5,809 nucleotides of DNA from Rhodanobacter sp. Its GTDB lineage: Bacteria; Pseudomonadota; Gammaproteobacteria; Xanthomonadales; Rhodanobacteraceae. The notes beneath the pieces are model-generated. The model saw only the letters and a program-made list of their open reading frames with translations. It did not search any database and had not been told where the DNA came from. Shown here piece after piece: positions 1-5,809 of the stretch; the stretch's first letter is position 1, and each line of letters starts with the position of its first letter. The translations under genes were made by a program, and so were the position numbers. Location: the NCBI GenBank assembly GCA_026193555.1, contig JAPHUU010000203.1, positions 1 to 5,809 on the forward strand, written 5' to 3'.

Positions 1-851
1 CGAAACCAATGGCCGAGTTCCGCGTGTGCGATGGCGCCGACCATGTCAACCCGATCGGCGCAACTCAGCTCGGCGGCACGTTCAAGCAGCTCGGCACGGC
101 AGGGACCCGCACCCACATAAGTCAGGCGCGCCTGAGGCCGCACGGCGAGCAGGGCCGGAAAGGCTTCCAGCAGGTCGACGCAACCCTTGCTGCGCTTGAG
201 GTTGCCGACGTAGAGCACTCGCAGCGCGGCGTTTGGGAGACGCAAGTGCTCGCGCGCCTGCGCCTGCGGAGCGGGCGAAAACAAATCGCCGTCGACACCG
301 TTGTAGAGCACCCGCACGCGCTGCGCGTCAGCACCGATGGCGACCGCCTTGTCGGCCAGCGCCCGGCTCACCGCCACGACGGCGCCCGCGTGGCGCAGCG
401 CCGAGCGGATCTGCGGTCGACGCAGCGCATGTTCGGCGGCGACATTCAGATCGCTGCCATGCACCTTGACCACATACGGAATGCCCAGCCACCGCGCCAG
501 CCAGCCCGCCGCGACCGCATCCGGATAGGCCCAACTGGCCAGCACCCCGTCATAACACTCGGCACGGATTCGCCGGCCATGCTGCAGCAGCAGCGAGGCA
601 AGCCAGCAGCCGGCATGCAGCGAGCGGCCAATCCCGGGCGGAAACAGGAACACGAAGTGATCCGTGCGCAAACCGGACACCTCGACCCGGCCACGCTCGC
701 CAGCGAGCCGCTCGCGGAAATCCACCGCCGTGAGTACATGCAGTTCGTGGCGCTGACCCAGACGTTCAAACTGCTGGCGATTGAAGGCGCCGCGCAGCGG
801 GTCCCACGGCGTCGGAAAGAGATTGGTCAGGACCAGCAGCTTCAGGCGCAT
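1..851 (-). CDS. Glycosyltransferase family 4 protein (TuaC-like), 3'-truncated by window edge
   Basis: I translated this frame by hand: it is open from ATG at 851 to the window edge (283 codons), with no internal stop. It begins MRLKLLVLTNLFPTPWDP and continues RGAFNRQQFERL (20-31), the N-terminal pattern of TuaC-like GT4 glycosyltransferases, which normally run about 370-400 residues, so roughly 100 are missing. Seen in order: YDGVLASWAYPDAVAAGWLA (96-115); VVKVHGSDLN (127-136), where H131 lies in the conserved HG-x-D acceptor-side motif; VVAVSRALADK (158-168); VLYNGVDGDLF (180-190) at the domain boundary; YVGNLKRSKG (214-223), carrying the Arg/Lys pair that contacts the donor phosphates; and YVGAGP (245-250). 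The window ends just before the E-x7-E donor-binding motif, which therefore cannot be checked. It starts 4 bases after the preceding glycosyltransferase stop, with a good Shine-Dalgarno inside that gene's end. It likely adds one sugar of the same repeat unit; the specificity is unknown. Confidence 0.88.
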   Translation of the reverse strand, partial: MRLKLLVLTNLFPTPWDPLRGAFNRQQFERLGQRHELHVLTAVDFRERLAGERGRVEVSGLRTDHFVFLFPPGIGRSLHAGCWLASLLLQHGRRIRAECYDGVLASWAYPDAVAAGWLARWLGIPYVVKVHGSDLNVAAEHALRRPQIRSALRHAGAVVAVSRALADKAVAIGADAQRVRVLYNGVDGDLFSPAPQAQAREHLRLPNAALRVLYVGNLKRSKGCVDLLEAFPALLAVRPQARLTYVGAGPCRAELLERAAELSCADRVDMVGAIAHAELGHWF

Positions 852-855
852 CGGC

Positions 856-1965
856 TCATTCCCTCGCGCCGCTGTAGAGCGCCGCATACCGTCCTGCCAT
901 CGTTTCGAGCGAACCCTCGGTTTCGACCCAGGTCCGAGCGGCGGCGCCGAGCGCCCCGGCGCGAGGCGGGTCACTCAGCAACGCCACCATCGCGTCGGCC
1001 AGTGCGCGCGGTTCGCTCGCCGGCACCAGGCAACCGGTGATGCCGTCACGCACGATTTCGCCATTGCCGCCAACGGCGGTGGCCACGATCGGCAGCGCCG
1101 TGGCGCACGCTTCCAGCAGCGCCATTGAATAGCCTTCGCTCAGCGATGACAGCGCGAACAGGTCAAGTCCCGACAGCAGCTCATGCACATCGCTGCGGTC
1201 GCCGAGAAACCTCACCTGTCCGACCAGCCCTTGCTCGATCGCGCATTGCTCCAGTTCGGCACGCAACTCGCCGTCGCCAATCAACACCAGCACTGTGTTC
1301 GGCAACTGATTGCAGACCATGCCGAAAGCCCGGATCAGACCGGCCTGATCCTTGGCCCAGTTCAGCCGGCCGACGGTGCCGACCAACCGTGTCTCCGCGG
1401 ACAGCCCCAGCATGCGCTGCAACTGCTCGTGTCGATCGCGTGAAACGATCTGGAAGGCGGCGACCGGAATGCCGTTGGGGATCACCTGTGCCTTTGAGAG
1501 CGGCACGATGCCACGCCGCACGGCATCCTGACGGGCGGCCTCGCACACGGTCGCGACAGCATCCGTGCGCGCCAGCGCACGTCGATACAGCCATTCGCGT
1601 CGCCCCGATCGCCGGTTCGCGCCCATGCCATGGCGGGTGTTGACCACCCGCCGTATGCCAAGGCCCCAGCTGGCCAGCACCGCCTGGTAGTGCGCCACCG
1701 CATTGTGCGTATGCAACACCTCGGTGGCGTGGCTGCGCAGCCGCCGCCGGAGCCTTGCCAGTGCGCGGATGTCCAGCCCCGAACGCTTGCCGCAAGCGCT
1801 GACCGCGACCCCGATCTCCTTCAGTTCATCCGCCATCGATCCACTCTTGAACAGGCACAGCACCTGACACTGATGACCCTGCCGCTGCTGCAGCTTGACC
1901 AATTCGATCACCATCCGCTCGAGGCCGCCCCGGTTGAGGTTTTCGACGACGTGGGTGATGTTCAT
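856..1965 (-). CDS. Glycosyltransferase family 4 protein
   Basis: Complete 369-residue GT-B fold retaining glycosyltransferase of the GT4 type; such enzymes transfer a sugar from a nucleotide donor to a lipid-linked acceptor on the cytoplasmic face of the inner membrane. The N-terminal acceptor domain opens with a hydrophobic strand and NRGGLERM (11-18), the glycine-rich loop of the family, followed by HTHNAVAHYQA (85-95) and NTRHG (109-113). The C-terminal donor domain contains IPNGI (162-166), VGRLNWAKDQ (198-207), LIGDGELR (228-235) and the E-x7-E motif in SEGYSMALLEA (E277 and E285), then GLDLFALSS upstream of it (266-274). All expected catalytic elements appear intact. The chosen ATG at 1965 overlaps the preceding stop as ATGA; the in-frame Met at 2049 would prepend 28 Arg/Ala-rich residues that fit no GT4 N-terminus. 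Shine-Dalgarno is weak (AGG about 8 bases upstream), suggesting coupling. It somewhat resembles sugar transferases of exosortase/EPS clusters, but donor and acceptor are unknown. Confidence 0.93.
   Translation of the reverse strand: MNITHVVENLNRGGLERMVIELVKLQQRQGHQCQVLCLFKSGSMADELKEIGVAVSACGKRSGLDIRALARLRRRLRSHATEVLHTHNAVAHYQAVLASWGLGIRRVVNTRHGMGANRRSGRREWLYRRALARTDAVATVCEAARQDAVRRGIVPLSKAQVIPNGIPVAAFQIVSRDRHEQLQRMLGLSAETRLVGTVGRLNWAKDQAGLIRAFGMVCNQLPNTVLVLIGDGELRAELEQCAIEQGLVGQVRFLGDRSDVHELLSGLDLFALSSLSEGYSMALLEACATALPIVATAVGGNGEIVRDGITGCLVPASEPRALADAMVALLSDPPRAGALGAAARTWVETEGSLETMAGRYAALYSGARE
860..865 (-). promoter_or_regulatory. Shine-Dalgarno of the second glycosyltransferase gene
   Basis: On the minus strand GAGGGA stands 8 bases before the ATG at 851, within the final codons of the upstream glycosyltransferase. 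It supports this start and suggests the gene can load ribosomes itself while still being coupled to its neighbour. Confidence 0.65.
1962..1965 (-). other. ATGA stop/start overlap, PaaK/CapK-like gene to glycosyltransferase
   Basis: The TGA of the adenylate-forming enzyme and the ATG of the GT4 enzyme share 4 bases on the minus strand. Only a weak AGG lies upstream, so expression of the glycosyltransferase probably depends on translation of the preceding gene (inference). Confidence 0.8.
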
Positions 1966-3335
1966 GCGACAGGCCTGGCCGGCAACTCGGAGACGGTGAC
2001 ACGCAGCTTGCCGCTTGGCGTCAGCGGGATGTCCTCCACGAAGTGGCAACGCAATTCGAGGCTGTCGCCCACCACCTTGGCCACTTCCCGGCGAATGTAG
2101 GCGAGCGAAGCGTCGTCGAATCCGGCGCCGCGAACCAGCGCCAGATCGAGCTGGTCCAGTTGACGCTGCACTGCCTGAAAACGCACCACCCCAGGCACGT
2201 CCTTGAGCATGTGCGGAAAGAACTCACCCGGAAGCACATGGCCGGCTGGGGTGCGTATCGCATCCAGCACGCGGCCATCGACACGCTGCAACAGCGGCAA
2301 TCCGCGACCGCATGCGCAGGTGTGCGCGGCCGCCGTGGCCATGTCGCCATTGGCGTAACGCACGAACGGCATGCCGTAATTGAACAGGTCGGTAATCACC
2401 ACCTCGCCCGACGGCGCGGACGCCGACTCACTGGATGCGCTCTCCAGCTCCACCACCATGTGATCGGCGTTCACATGCAGTCCATGGCGTTGCTCGCACT
2501 CGGCCGCAATCAGCATGAACTCGCGGCATCCGTAGGTGTTGTAGGCCGGACAGCCGAATGCCTGCTCGATGATCTGACGCTGGAACTCATGCAGGGCCTC
2601 GGCGGCGCCGATGATGGCCTGCGGCCGCGCCACCTGACGCCCCGTGCTGATCAGCCATTGCGCCAGCCGCACCAACGGGCCGACATAGGCGACGATGACC
2701 TGCGGTCGATAGGCGTCGATCGCATCGGCAAACTCGGCCATGTTGGCCTCGGTCATGTTGAAGCTGTTGAGTACATGCCGGGCGAACGCCGCGTTGTACA
2801 GACGATCTTTCATCCGATGCGCGCGCGTCGGTTCGCCGACCGCGCCGCCCCACAGAAAAAGCGTGCGCCGCCCCATGCGGGAACCGGCCCAGCCGTAACC
2901 TCTCCACATCACCGCCGTGCGCCGATCGTTGCTCTCGCGGGTATAGCCGAAGCGCATTGGCTCGCCGGTGGAACCGCCTGTGGCCTTGTACAGCAGGCGA
3001 TCGCGCCAGGAGACGGCCTTCAGCTCCTCGAAGTGATTGCGGATATCGGCCTTGGTCAGCCGCGGCAGCTGTGCGTAATCGTCGAGATCGCGGATATCCG
3101 CTACCGCGATGCCAAGCTCGCGCCAGCGCCGCTGATAGTAGGGAACCTCACGCTCGCAATGTTCCAGCAGGCGCTTCAGGCGCTGCCACTGCAAGGCAGC
3201 CACTTGTTCGGGCGAAAGCCACTGATCGCGCTGGTAGTCGGCAAGATGGCTCAGCGTATGACGGCGACGCAGGCCGCTCTCCCAGGCCGGATACAGCACG
3301 CGGCGAAAAGCCGTTTCGTACCACTCCGATTTCAT
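1962..3335 (-). CDS. PaaK/CapK-like adenylate-forming enzyme (phenylacetate-CoA ligase family)
   Basis: Predicted soluble cytoplasmic protein of 457 residues, close to the usual 430-460 of the phenylacetate-CoA ligase/CapK group of ANL enzymes. Motifs appear in the expected order: P-loop ATGGSTGEP (118-126); YNTYGCREF (265-273) at the place of the substrate/AMP-binding YG-x-x-E motif; VRYANGD (325-331) at the RY-x-x-GD motif; CACGRGLP (340-347) and RVDGR (351-355) before the C-terminal lid; and SGKLR (441-445), whose K443 is a candidate catalytic lysine. The chemistry of the family is ATP-dependent adenylation of a carboxylic acid, often followed by thioester formation. CapK-like members recur in capsule and exopolysaccharide clusters with poorly known substrates. 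Here it sits between a flippase and a glycosyltransferase, suggesting activation of an acyl group for glycan modification (inference). ATG at 3335 is preferred over the Met at 3455 because it has a strong Shine-Dalgarno and forms an ATGA overlap; the extra 40 residues would be low-quality Arg/Pro-rich sequence inside the flippase gene. Confidence 0.9.
   Translation of the reverse strand: MKSEWYETAFRRVLYPAWESGLRRRHTLSHLADYQRDQWLSPEQVAALQWQRLKRLLEHCEREVPYYQRRWRELGIAVADIRDLDDYAQLPRLTKADIRNHFEELKAVSWRDRLLYKATGGSTGEPMRFGYTRESNDRRTAVMWRGYGWAGSRMGRRTLFLWGGAVGEPTRAHRMKDRLYNAAFARHVLNSFNMTEANMAEFADAIDAYRPQVIVAYVGPLVRLAQWLISTGRQVARPQAIIGAAEALHEFQRQIIEQAFGCPAYNTYGCREFMLIAAECEQRHGLHVNADHMVVELESASSESASAPSGEVVITDLFNYGMPFVRYANGDMATAAAHTCACGRGLPLLQRVDGRVLDAIRTPAGHVLPGEFFPHMLKDVPGVVRFQAVQRQLDQLDLALVRGAGFDDASLAYIRREVAKVVGDSLELRCHFVEDIPLTPSGKLRVTVSELPARPVA
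3332..3335 (-). other. ATGA stop/start overlap, flippase to PaaK/CapK-like gene
   Basis: The flippase TGA and the ATG of the adenylate-forming enzyme overlap by 4 bases on the minus strand. Unlike the other two overlaps, this one has a strong purine-rich ribosome-binding site just upstream. Confidence 0.8.
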
Positions 3336-4882
3336 GGTGCCCTCCCTGCCCGCGCACCCGCCCATTCGAGCAGGCGGCCGAACATCCTCGGCCGGCCTGC
3401 GGCAAACCTGTGGTGAAGTCCCTGCAATTGATCGATGTCGGCGCGGTTCCAGCACTGCAGCAGCAGGGTCAGCAACAGGTAGGCCCCGCTCAACACCATA
3501 CCTCCGAGCAGCAGCGTCAGCAGCGGCTTCAGATCAAGTGCCAGGACAAGCGATGCCACCGCCGCCGCCATCGCCGCGGCAAGCACGATGCGCAGCATTC
3601 GGAACCATTCGAGTCGAACGCCGCTGACCCGCATGCCGATGGTCAGATAGGCCGTCGCAATGACCAGCAGCTCGATGACGATCGCCGCAACCGAACCGTA
3701 AAGACCGAAGTGCATGATCAGCACGATGTCGAGCGACATCTTGAGGATGCCAAGGGCGACCGTGAGGATCAGGATGGTGTGCTGCCGATCCGCACTGACC
3801 AGCAAGCTGGTGGCCCCCTGGGTCACGGTTCCCACGCCACAGGCAAACAGGCACCACGCAAACACCGGTGCGGAAGTGGCATAGGAGGCGCCATACAGCA
3901 ATCCGATGATCGAGCCGGAAAAACTGGCGCCAAAGGCCACCACCGGCGCTGCCAGCAGCACCAGATAGCTGGTCACGGCGACGAAACGACGCCCACCCAC
4001 TTCGCGCCCCTGGCTCTGTGCCTTTGCCATCATCGGCAAAAGCACCGCACCGAAAACACCCGGCACCAGAAGCATCACTCCGCTGGCCAGCTGATAGGCC
4101 ACCTTGAAATAGCCGGCCGAAACCGCGGTGTCGAAGAGATTCAGGAACAGGATTTCCAGGTCGCTGGCGATCAGGAATCCGACAATGATCGTCACCGAGA
4201 CGATGCGAAGATGCCGGCGCACGCGTCGCTGCAGTTCGTCAGGCAGCGTTCCACCGGTCGAATGCGGGGCAAGCAGCCGCTTGACCTGATAGCGGGACGC
4301 CAGCAGGAACGCGGCGCTGGAAATCGTGTAGACCACCAGGAACCAGAAAATCGATGCGCCCAGCAACATCGCCGCAAGGACCAGAAGAAGATTCAACGGT
4401 GCCGCCAGCAGGCTTATCCTGGCAGTGGCATCGAACGCCTCGAATCCCTTGGCGATGGCGATGTTGAACATGTAAGGCGCGCGCATCGCGACCGCCGCCA
4501 ACAGCAGGGCGAATTCCGTGGTGCCCAGCTCGGCAGCAAAACGATGACCCAGCACCAGAAACAACACCAGAGCCAGACCCAGCACCGCGAGCAGGTGCCA
4601 CGCTTGCATGCGGCGCAGATAGGCCAGTACCGGCTGGACCAGATGTTCCTTTTCGGCGCCGCGCAACTCGGCCACGAACTTGATCACGCCCGTCGTGATG
4701 CCGGAATTGGTGGCCACCACACTGACTGCCGCGAACCAGATGAAGAGGCCGTAGATGCCGTAGTACCGAGGGCCGAGGTGGCGCGCGATCAGGATCGCAG
4801 CCAGCATGCCAAGCGAATACTCGACGTAGATGCCGACCGAGGAAAACAGGGTGTTGCGCAAGGCGTGGCTGCGGGTGGTCAT
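3332..4882 (-). CDS. Wzx-like oligosaccharide flippase (MOP superfamily polysaccharide exporter)
   Basis: Predicted 516-residue inner-membrane protein with about 12-14 hydrophobic helices across residues 12-476, typical in length and layout for RfbX/Wzx flippases (Polysacc_synt family, MOP superfamily). These move undecaprenyl-linked oligosaccharides from the cytoplasmic to the periplasmic face. The N-terminus has the usual pattern: a short polar lead, a first helix (about 12-34), then ARHLGPRYYGIYGL (33-46), matching the A-x-x-LGP-x-x-YG-x-Y/F motif of the group. Charged loops lie near 72-94 and 199-226. The last 40 or so residues form an Arg-rich, presumably cytoplasmic tail. The start chosen is ATG at 4882, which overlaps the upstream stop as ATGA and begins right before the first helix; an in-frame Met at 4951 would add 23 unrelated residues inside the upstream gene. 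No clear Shine-Dalgarno precedes the start, consistent with translational coupling. The transported glycan cannot be read from the sequence. Confidence 0.92.
   Translation of the reverse strand: MTTRSHALRNTLFSSVGIYVEYSLGMLAAILIARHLGPRYYGIYGLFIWFAAVSVVATNSGITTGVIKFVAELRGAEKEHLVQPVLAYLRRMQAWHLLAVLGLALVLFLVLGHRFAAELGTTEFALLLAAVAMRAPYMFNIAIAKGFEAFDATARISLLAAPLNLLLVLAAMLLGASIFWFLVVYTISSAAFLLASRYQVKRLLAPHSTGGTLPDELQRRVRRHLRIVSVTIIVGFLIASDLEILFLNLFDTAVSAGYFKVAYQLASGVMLLVPGVFGAVLLPMMAKAQSQGREVGGRRFVAVTSYLVLLAAPVVAFGASFSGSIIGLLYGASYATSAPVFAWCLFACGVGTVTQGATSLLVSADRQHTILILTVALGILKMSLDIVLIMHFGLYGSVAAIVIELLVIATAYLTIGMRVSGVRLEWFRMLRIVLAAAMAAAVASLVLALDLKPLLTLLLGGMVLSGAYLLLTLLLQCWNRADIDQLQGLHHRFAAGRPRMFGRLLEWAGARAGRAP
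3340..3347 (-). promoter_or_regulatory. Shine-Dalgarno of the PaaK/CapK-like gene
   Basis: Read on the minus strand the site is AGGGAGGG, followed by a short spacer (about 4-5 bases, ending CACC) and the ATG at 3335. It is the strongest ribosome-binding site among the internal junctions and fixes the start at 3335 rather than 3455. It lies inside the last codons of the flippase gene. Confidence 0.75.
4879..4882 (-). other. ATGA stop/start overlap, ligase-family gene to flippase
   Basis: The minus strand reads ATGA: the TGA stop of the Wzy_C-type gene and the ATG of the flippase share these 4 bases. No convincing Shine-Dalgarno precedes it, so termination-reinitiation is the likely way the flippase is translated (inference). 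Confidence 0.8.
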
Positions 4883-5809
4883 GAGCTGATCAACAACACG
4901 GTCGTGATGATGTACAGCAACACGATGCTGCCCAATGACAGCACCACCCATCGCACCAGGTCATCGCCGAGCCTGAATGTCTGCAGTCCTGGCCAGCGCT
5001 GCCGCGCCCCGACGTAGTATCCGGTGACGACGGCGATAATCAGGTACAGGATGATCGTGTAGCTGCGACTGAGAAAAAATGCCGAGGCAAACAGCCCGCA
5101 CAAGGAAAGCAGCAAGGTCAACGCCATCGTGCGCTCGGCCTGCCAGTCGCCTGCGGACCCGGACGCGCCGCCATTGACGGACTCCGGTTTGTGCCGCAGG
5201 ACGGTCACCATCATCCAGAAGCCATAACCGACGAATGGCAGCCACAAGGTGTATCCGATCAGCCCGGTCTCGGCCAGCACCAGCACGAACGAGTTGTGGG
5301 CGGTCAGCTGGTTGTAGTCGGTGAAATTGCCGACGCCGACGCCCAGCACGGGATGTGACAGGAACATGTGCATCCCCTCGTACCATGCATCCACCCGCCC
5401 GAGTGCCGAGGATTCGTCGGCATCCAGCTGCTGCATGCGCATCGAAATGAGCTTCATGCCCGCCAGCCCGATGGCACTAAGCACGCCAGCTGTCACCATG
5501 CCGCGACGATGCCAGACATAGATGCCGCCCATCACCAACACCGCGAGCATGTCACCGCGCGATTTGGTGAGATAGACGCCATAGAGCAACAGGGCTGCTC
5601 CTGCGAACCAGAAAGGGCGCCCCAGGATCCCGCCCCGACGACTCAGGAAGAATGCCATCGGCAAGGTCGCCGCGAACAGCAGACCGAGATCGTTCGGGTC
5701 GTTGAAGATTCCCACATAGCGAATGCGACCGTCCTCGCCAAGAGCGACGCCGGTCCAGCCTGTCCCGGTGCTTGCCTGCCCCACGCTGTGCAGCGCAAGC
5801 ACCATCGAA
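4879..5809 (-). CDS. O-antigen ligase/polymerase family membrane protein (Wzy_C-type), 5'-truncated by window edge
   Basis: The reading frame is open to the window edge, so the N-terminus is missing; a Met at 5805 is probably internal, because the family usually has about 400-480 residues and only about 309 are visible. Counting from that Met, hydrophobic segments lie near 41-55, 63-80, 86-100, 104-120, 182-202, 227-266 and 285-306. A hydrophilic stretch at about 121-175, probably the large periplasmic loop, carries the family signature: GRVDAWYEG (136-144), HPVLGVGVGNF (151-161), then HNSF (170-173) and E179-T-G. The histidine of such an HN motif is functionally important in WaaL-type ligases. 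FNDPNDLG (34-41) and TKSRG (80-84) also match the family. Members either polymerise lipid-linked repeat units (Wzy) or transfer glycan to lipid A core or protein (WaaL/PglL type); sequence alone does not separate these. The adjacent flippase favours a Wzx/Wzy pathway and a polymerase role, by inference. The stop overlaps the flippase start by 4 bases. Confidence 0.88.
   Translation of the reverse strand, partial: SMVLALHSVGQASTGTGWTGVALGEDGRIRYVGIFNDPNDLGLLFAATLPMAFFLSRRGGILGRPFWFAGAALLLYGVYLTKSRGDMLAVLVMGGIYVWHRRGMVTAGVLSAIGLAGMKLISMRMQQLDADESSALGRVDAWYEGMHMFLSHPVLGVGVGNFTDYNQLTAHNSFVLVLAETGLIGYTLWLPFVGYGFWMMVTVLRHKPESVNGGASGSAGDWQAERTMALTLLLSLCGLFASAFFLSRSYTIILYLIIAVVTGYYVGARQRWPGLQTFRLGDDLVRWVVLSLGSIVLLYIITTVLLISS

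Noticed and set aside
446..769. Short minus-strand frames under the truncated glycosyltransferase (also at 122-334 and 328-534)
   Set aside because: They are out of frame with the continuous 283-codon reading frame from 851 to the window edge, which carries the HGSD and NGVD motifs. They are shadows of that gene and not evidence of a frameshift.
9..1040. 343-codon plus-strand open frame
   Set aside because: It is in antisense register with the 3'-truncated glycosyltransferase on the minus strand, which translates cleanly with GT4 motifs. The plus-strand product is Arg/Pro/Gln-rich without motifs and ends in the next gene.
2043..3416. 457-codon plus-strand open frame
   Set aside because: It is in antisense codon register with the PaaK/CapK-like gene, whose motifs are complete and in order. 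The plus-strand translation has no recognisable family features.
3336..3455. N-terminal extension of the PaaK/CapK-like protein to the Met at 3455
   Set aside because: The extra 40 residues lie inside the flippase coding region and look like out-of-frame translation. The strong Shine-Dalgarno and ATGA overlap mark 3335 as the start.
3540..3600. GCC/GCG-rich stretch resembling a short repeat
   Set aside because: It encodes an Ala-rich transmembrane helix of the flippase (about residues 428-448) and has no regular unit, so it is ordinary coding composition.
2957..5017. 686-codon plus-strand open frame
   Set aside because: It lies opposite the flippase and parts of both neighbours. Its Gln/His/Arg-rich low-complexity translation is what antisense reading of Leu (CTG to CAG) and other GC-rich codons gives, and it shows no domain or motif.

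Overview
The window looks like an interior piece of an exopolysaccharide or O-antigen biosynthesis operon from a high-GC bacterium. The Wzx/Wzy-type gene content and strongly G/C-biased third codon positions fit a Gram-negative proteobacterium (gamma or beta). Nothing in the sequence fixes the genus. All real genes are on the minus strand, so transcription runs from high to low coordinates, and both ends of the window cut through genes.

In transcription order the genes are: (1) a multi-spanning O-antigen ligase/polymerase-family protein (Wzy_C type), lacking its N-terminus (4879-5809); (2) a full-length Wzx-like oligosaccharide flippase of the MOP superfamily (3332-4882); (3) a PaaK/CapK-like adenylate-forming enzyme of 457 residues (1962-3335); (4) a complete GT4-family glycosyltransferase of 369 residues (856-1965); (5) a second GT4-type glycosyltransferase, lacking its C-terminus (1-851). 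The first three junctions are identical 4-base ATGA overlaps and the fourth is a 4-base gap, so the five genes are almost certainly one translationally coupled transcript. There is no intergenic space for a promoter or terminator, and I saw no RNA gene, mobile element, repeat array or CRISPR.

Inferred joint role: the two glycosyltransferases extend a lipid-linked oligosaccharide on the cytoplasmic face, the flippase moves it across the inner membrane, and the Wzy/WaaL-like protein polymerises the repeat units or transfers the glycan to an acceptor. The adenylate-forming enzyme is the least explained member. Its family activates carboxylic acids as acyl-adenylates, so it may supply an acyl or aryl decoration, but no matching acyltransferase or carrier lies in the window.

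Long plus-strand open frames opposite these genes (up to 686 codons) are in exact codon register with the minus-strand genes. They follow from the absence of TTA, CTA and TCA codons in those genes and are not annotated. I found no clear evidence of an undescribed system; the adenylate-forming enzyme is the best lead.
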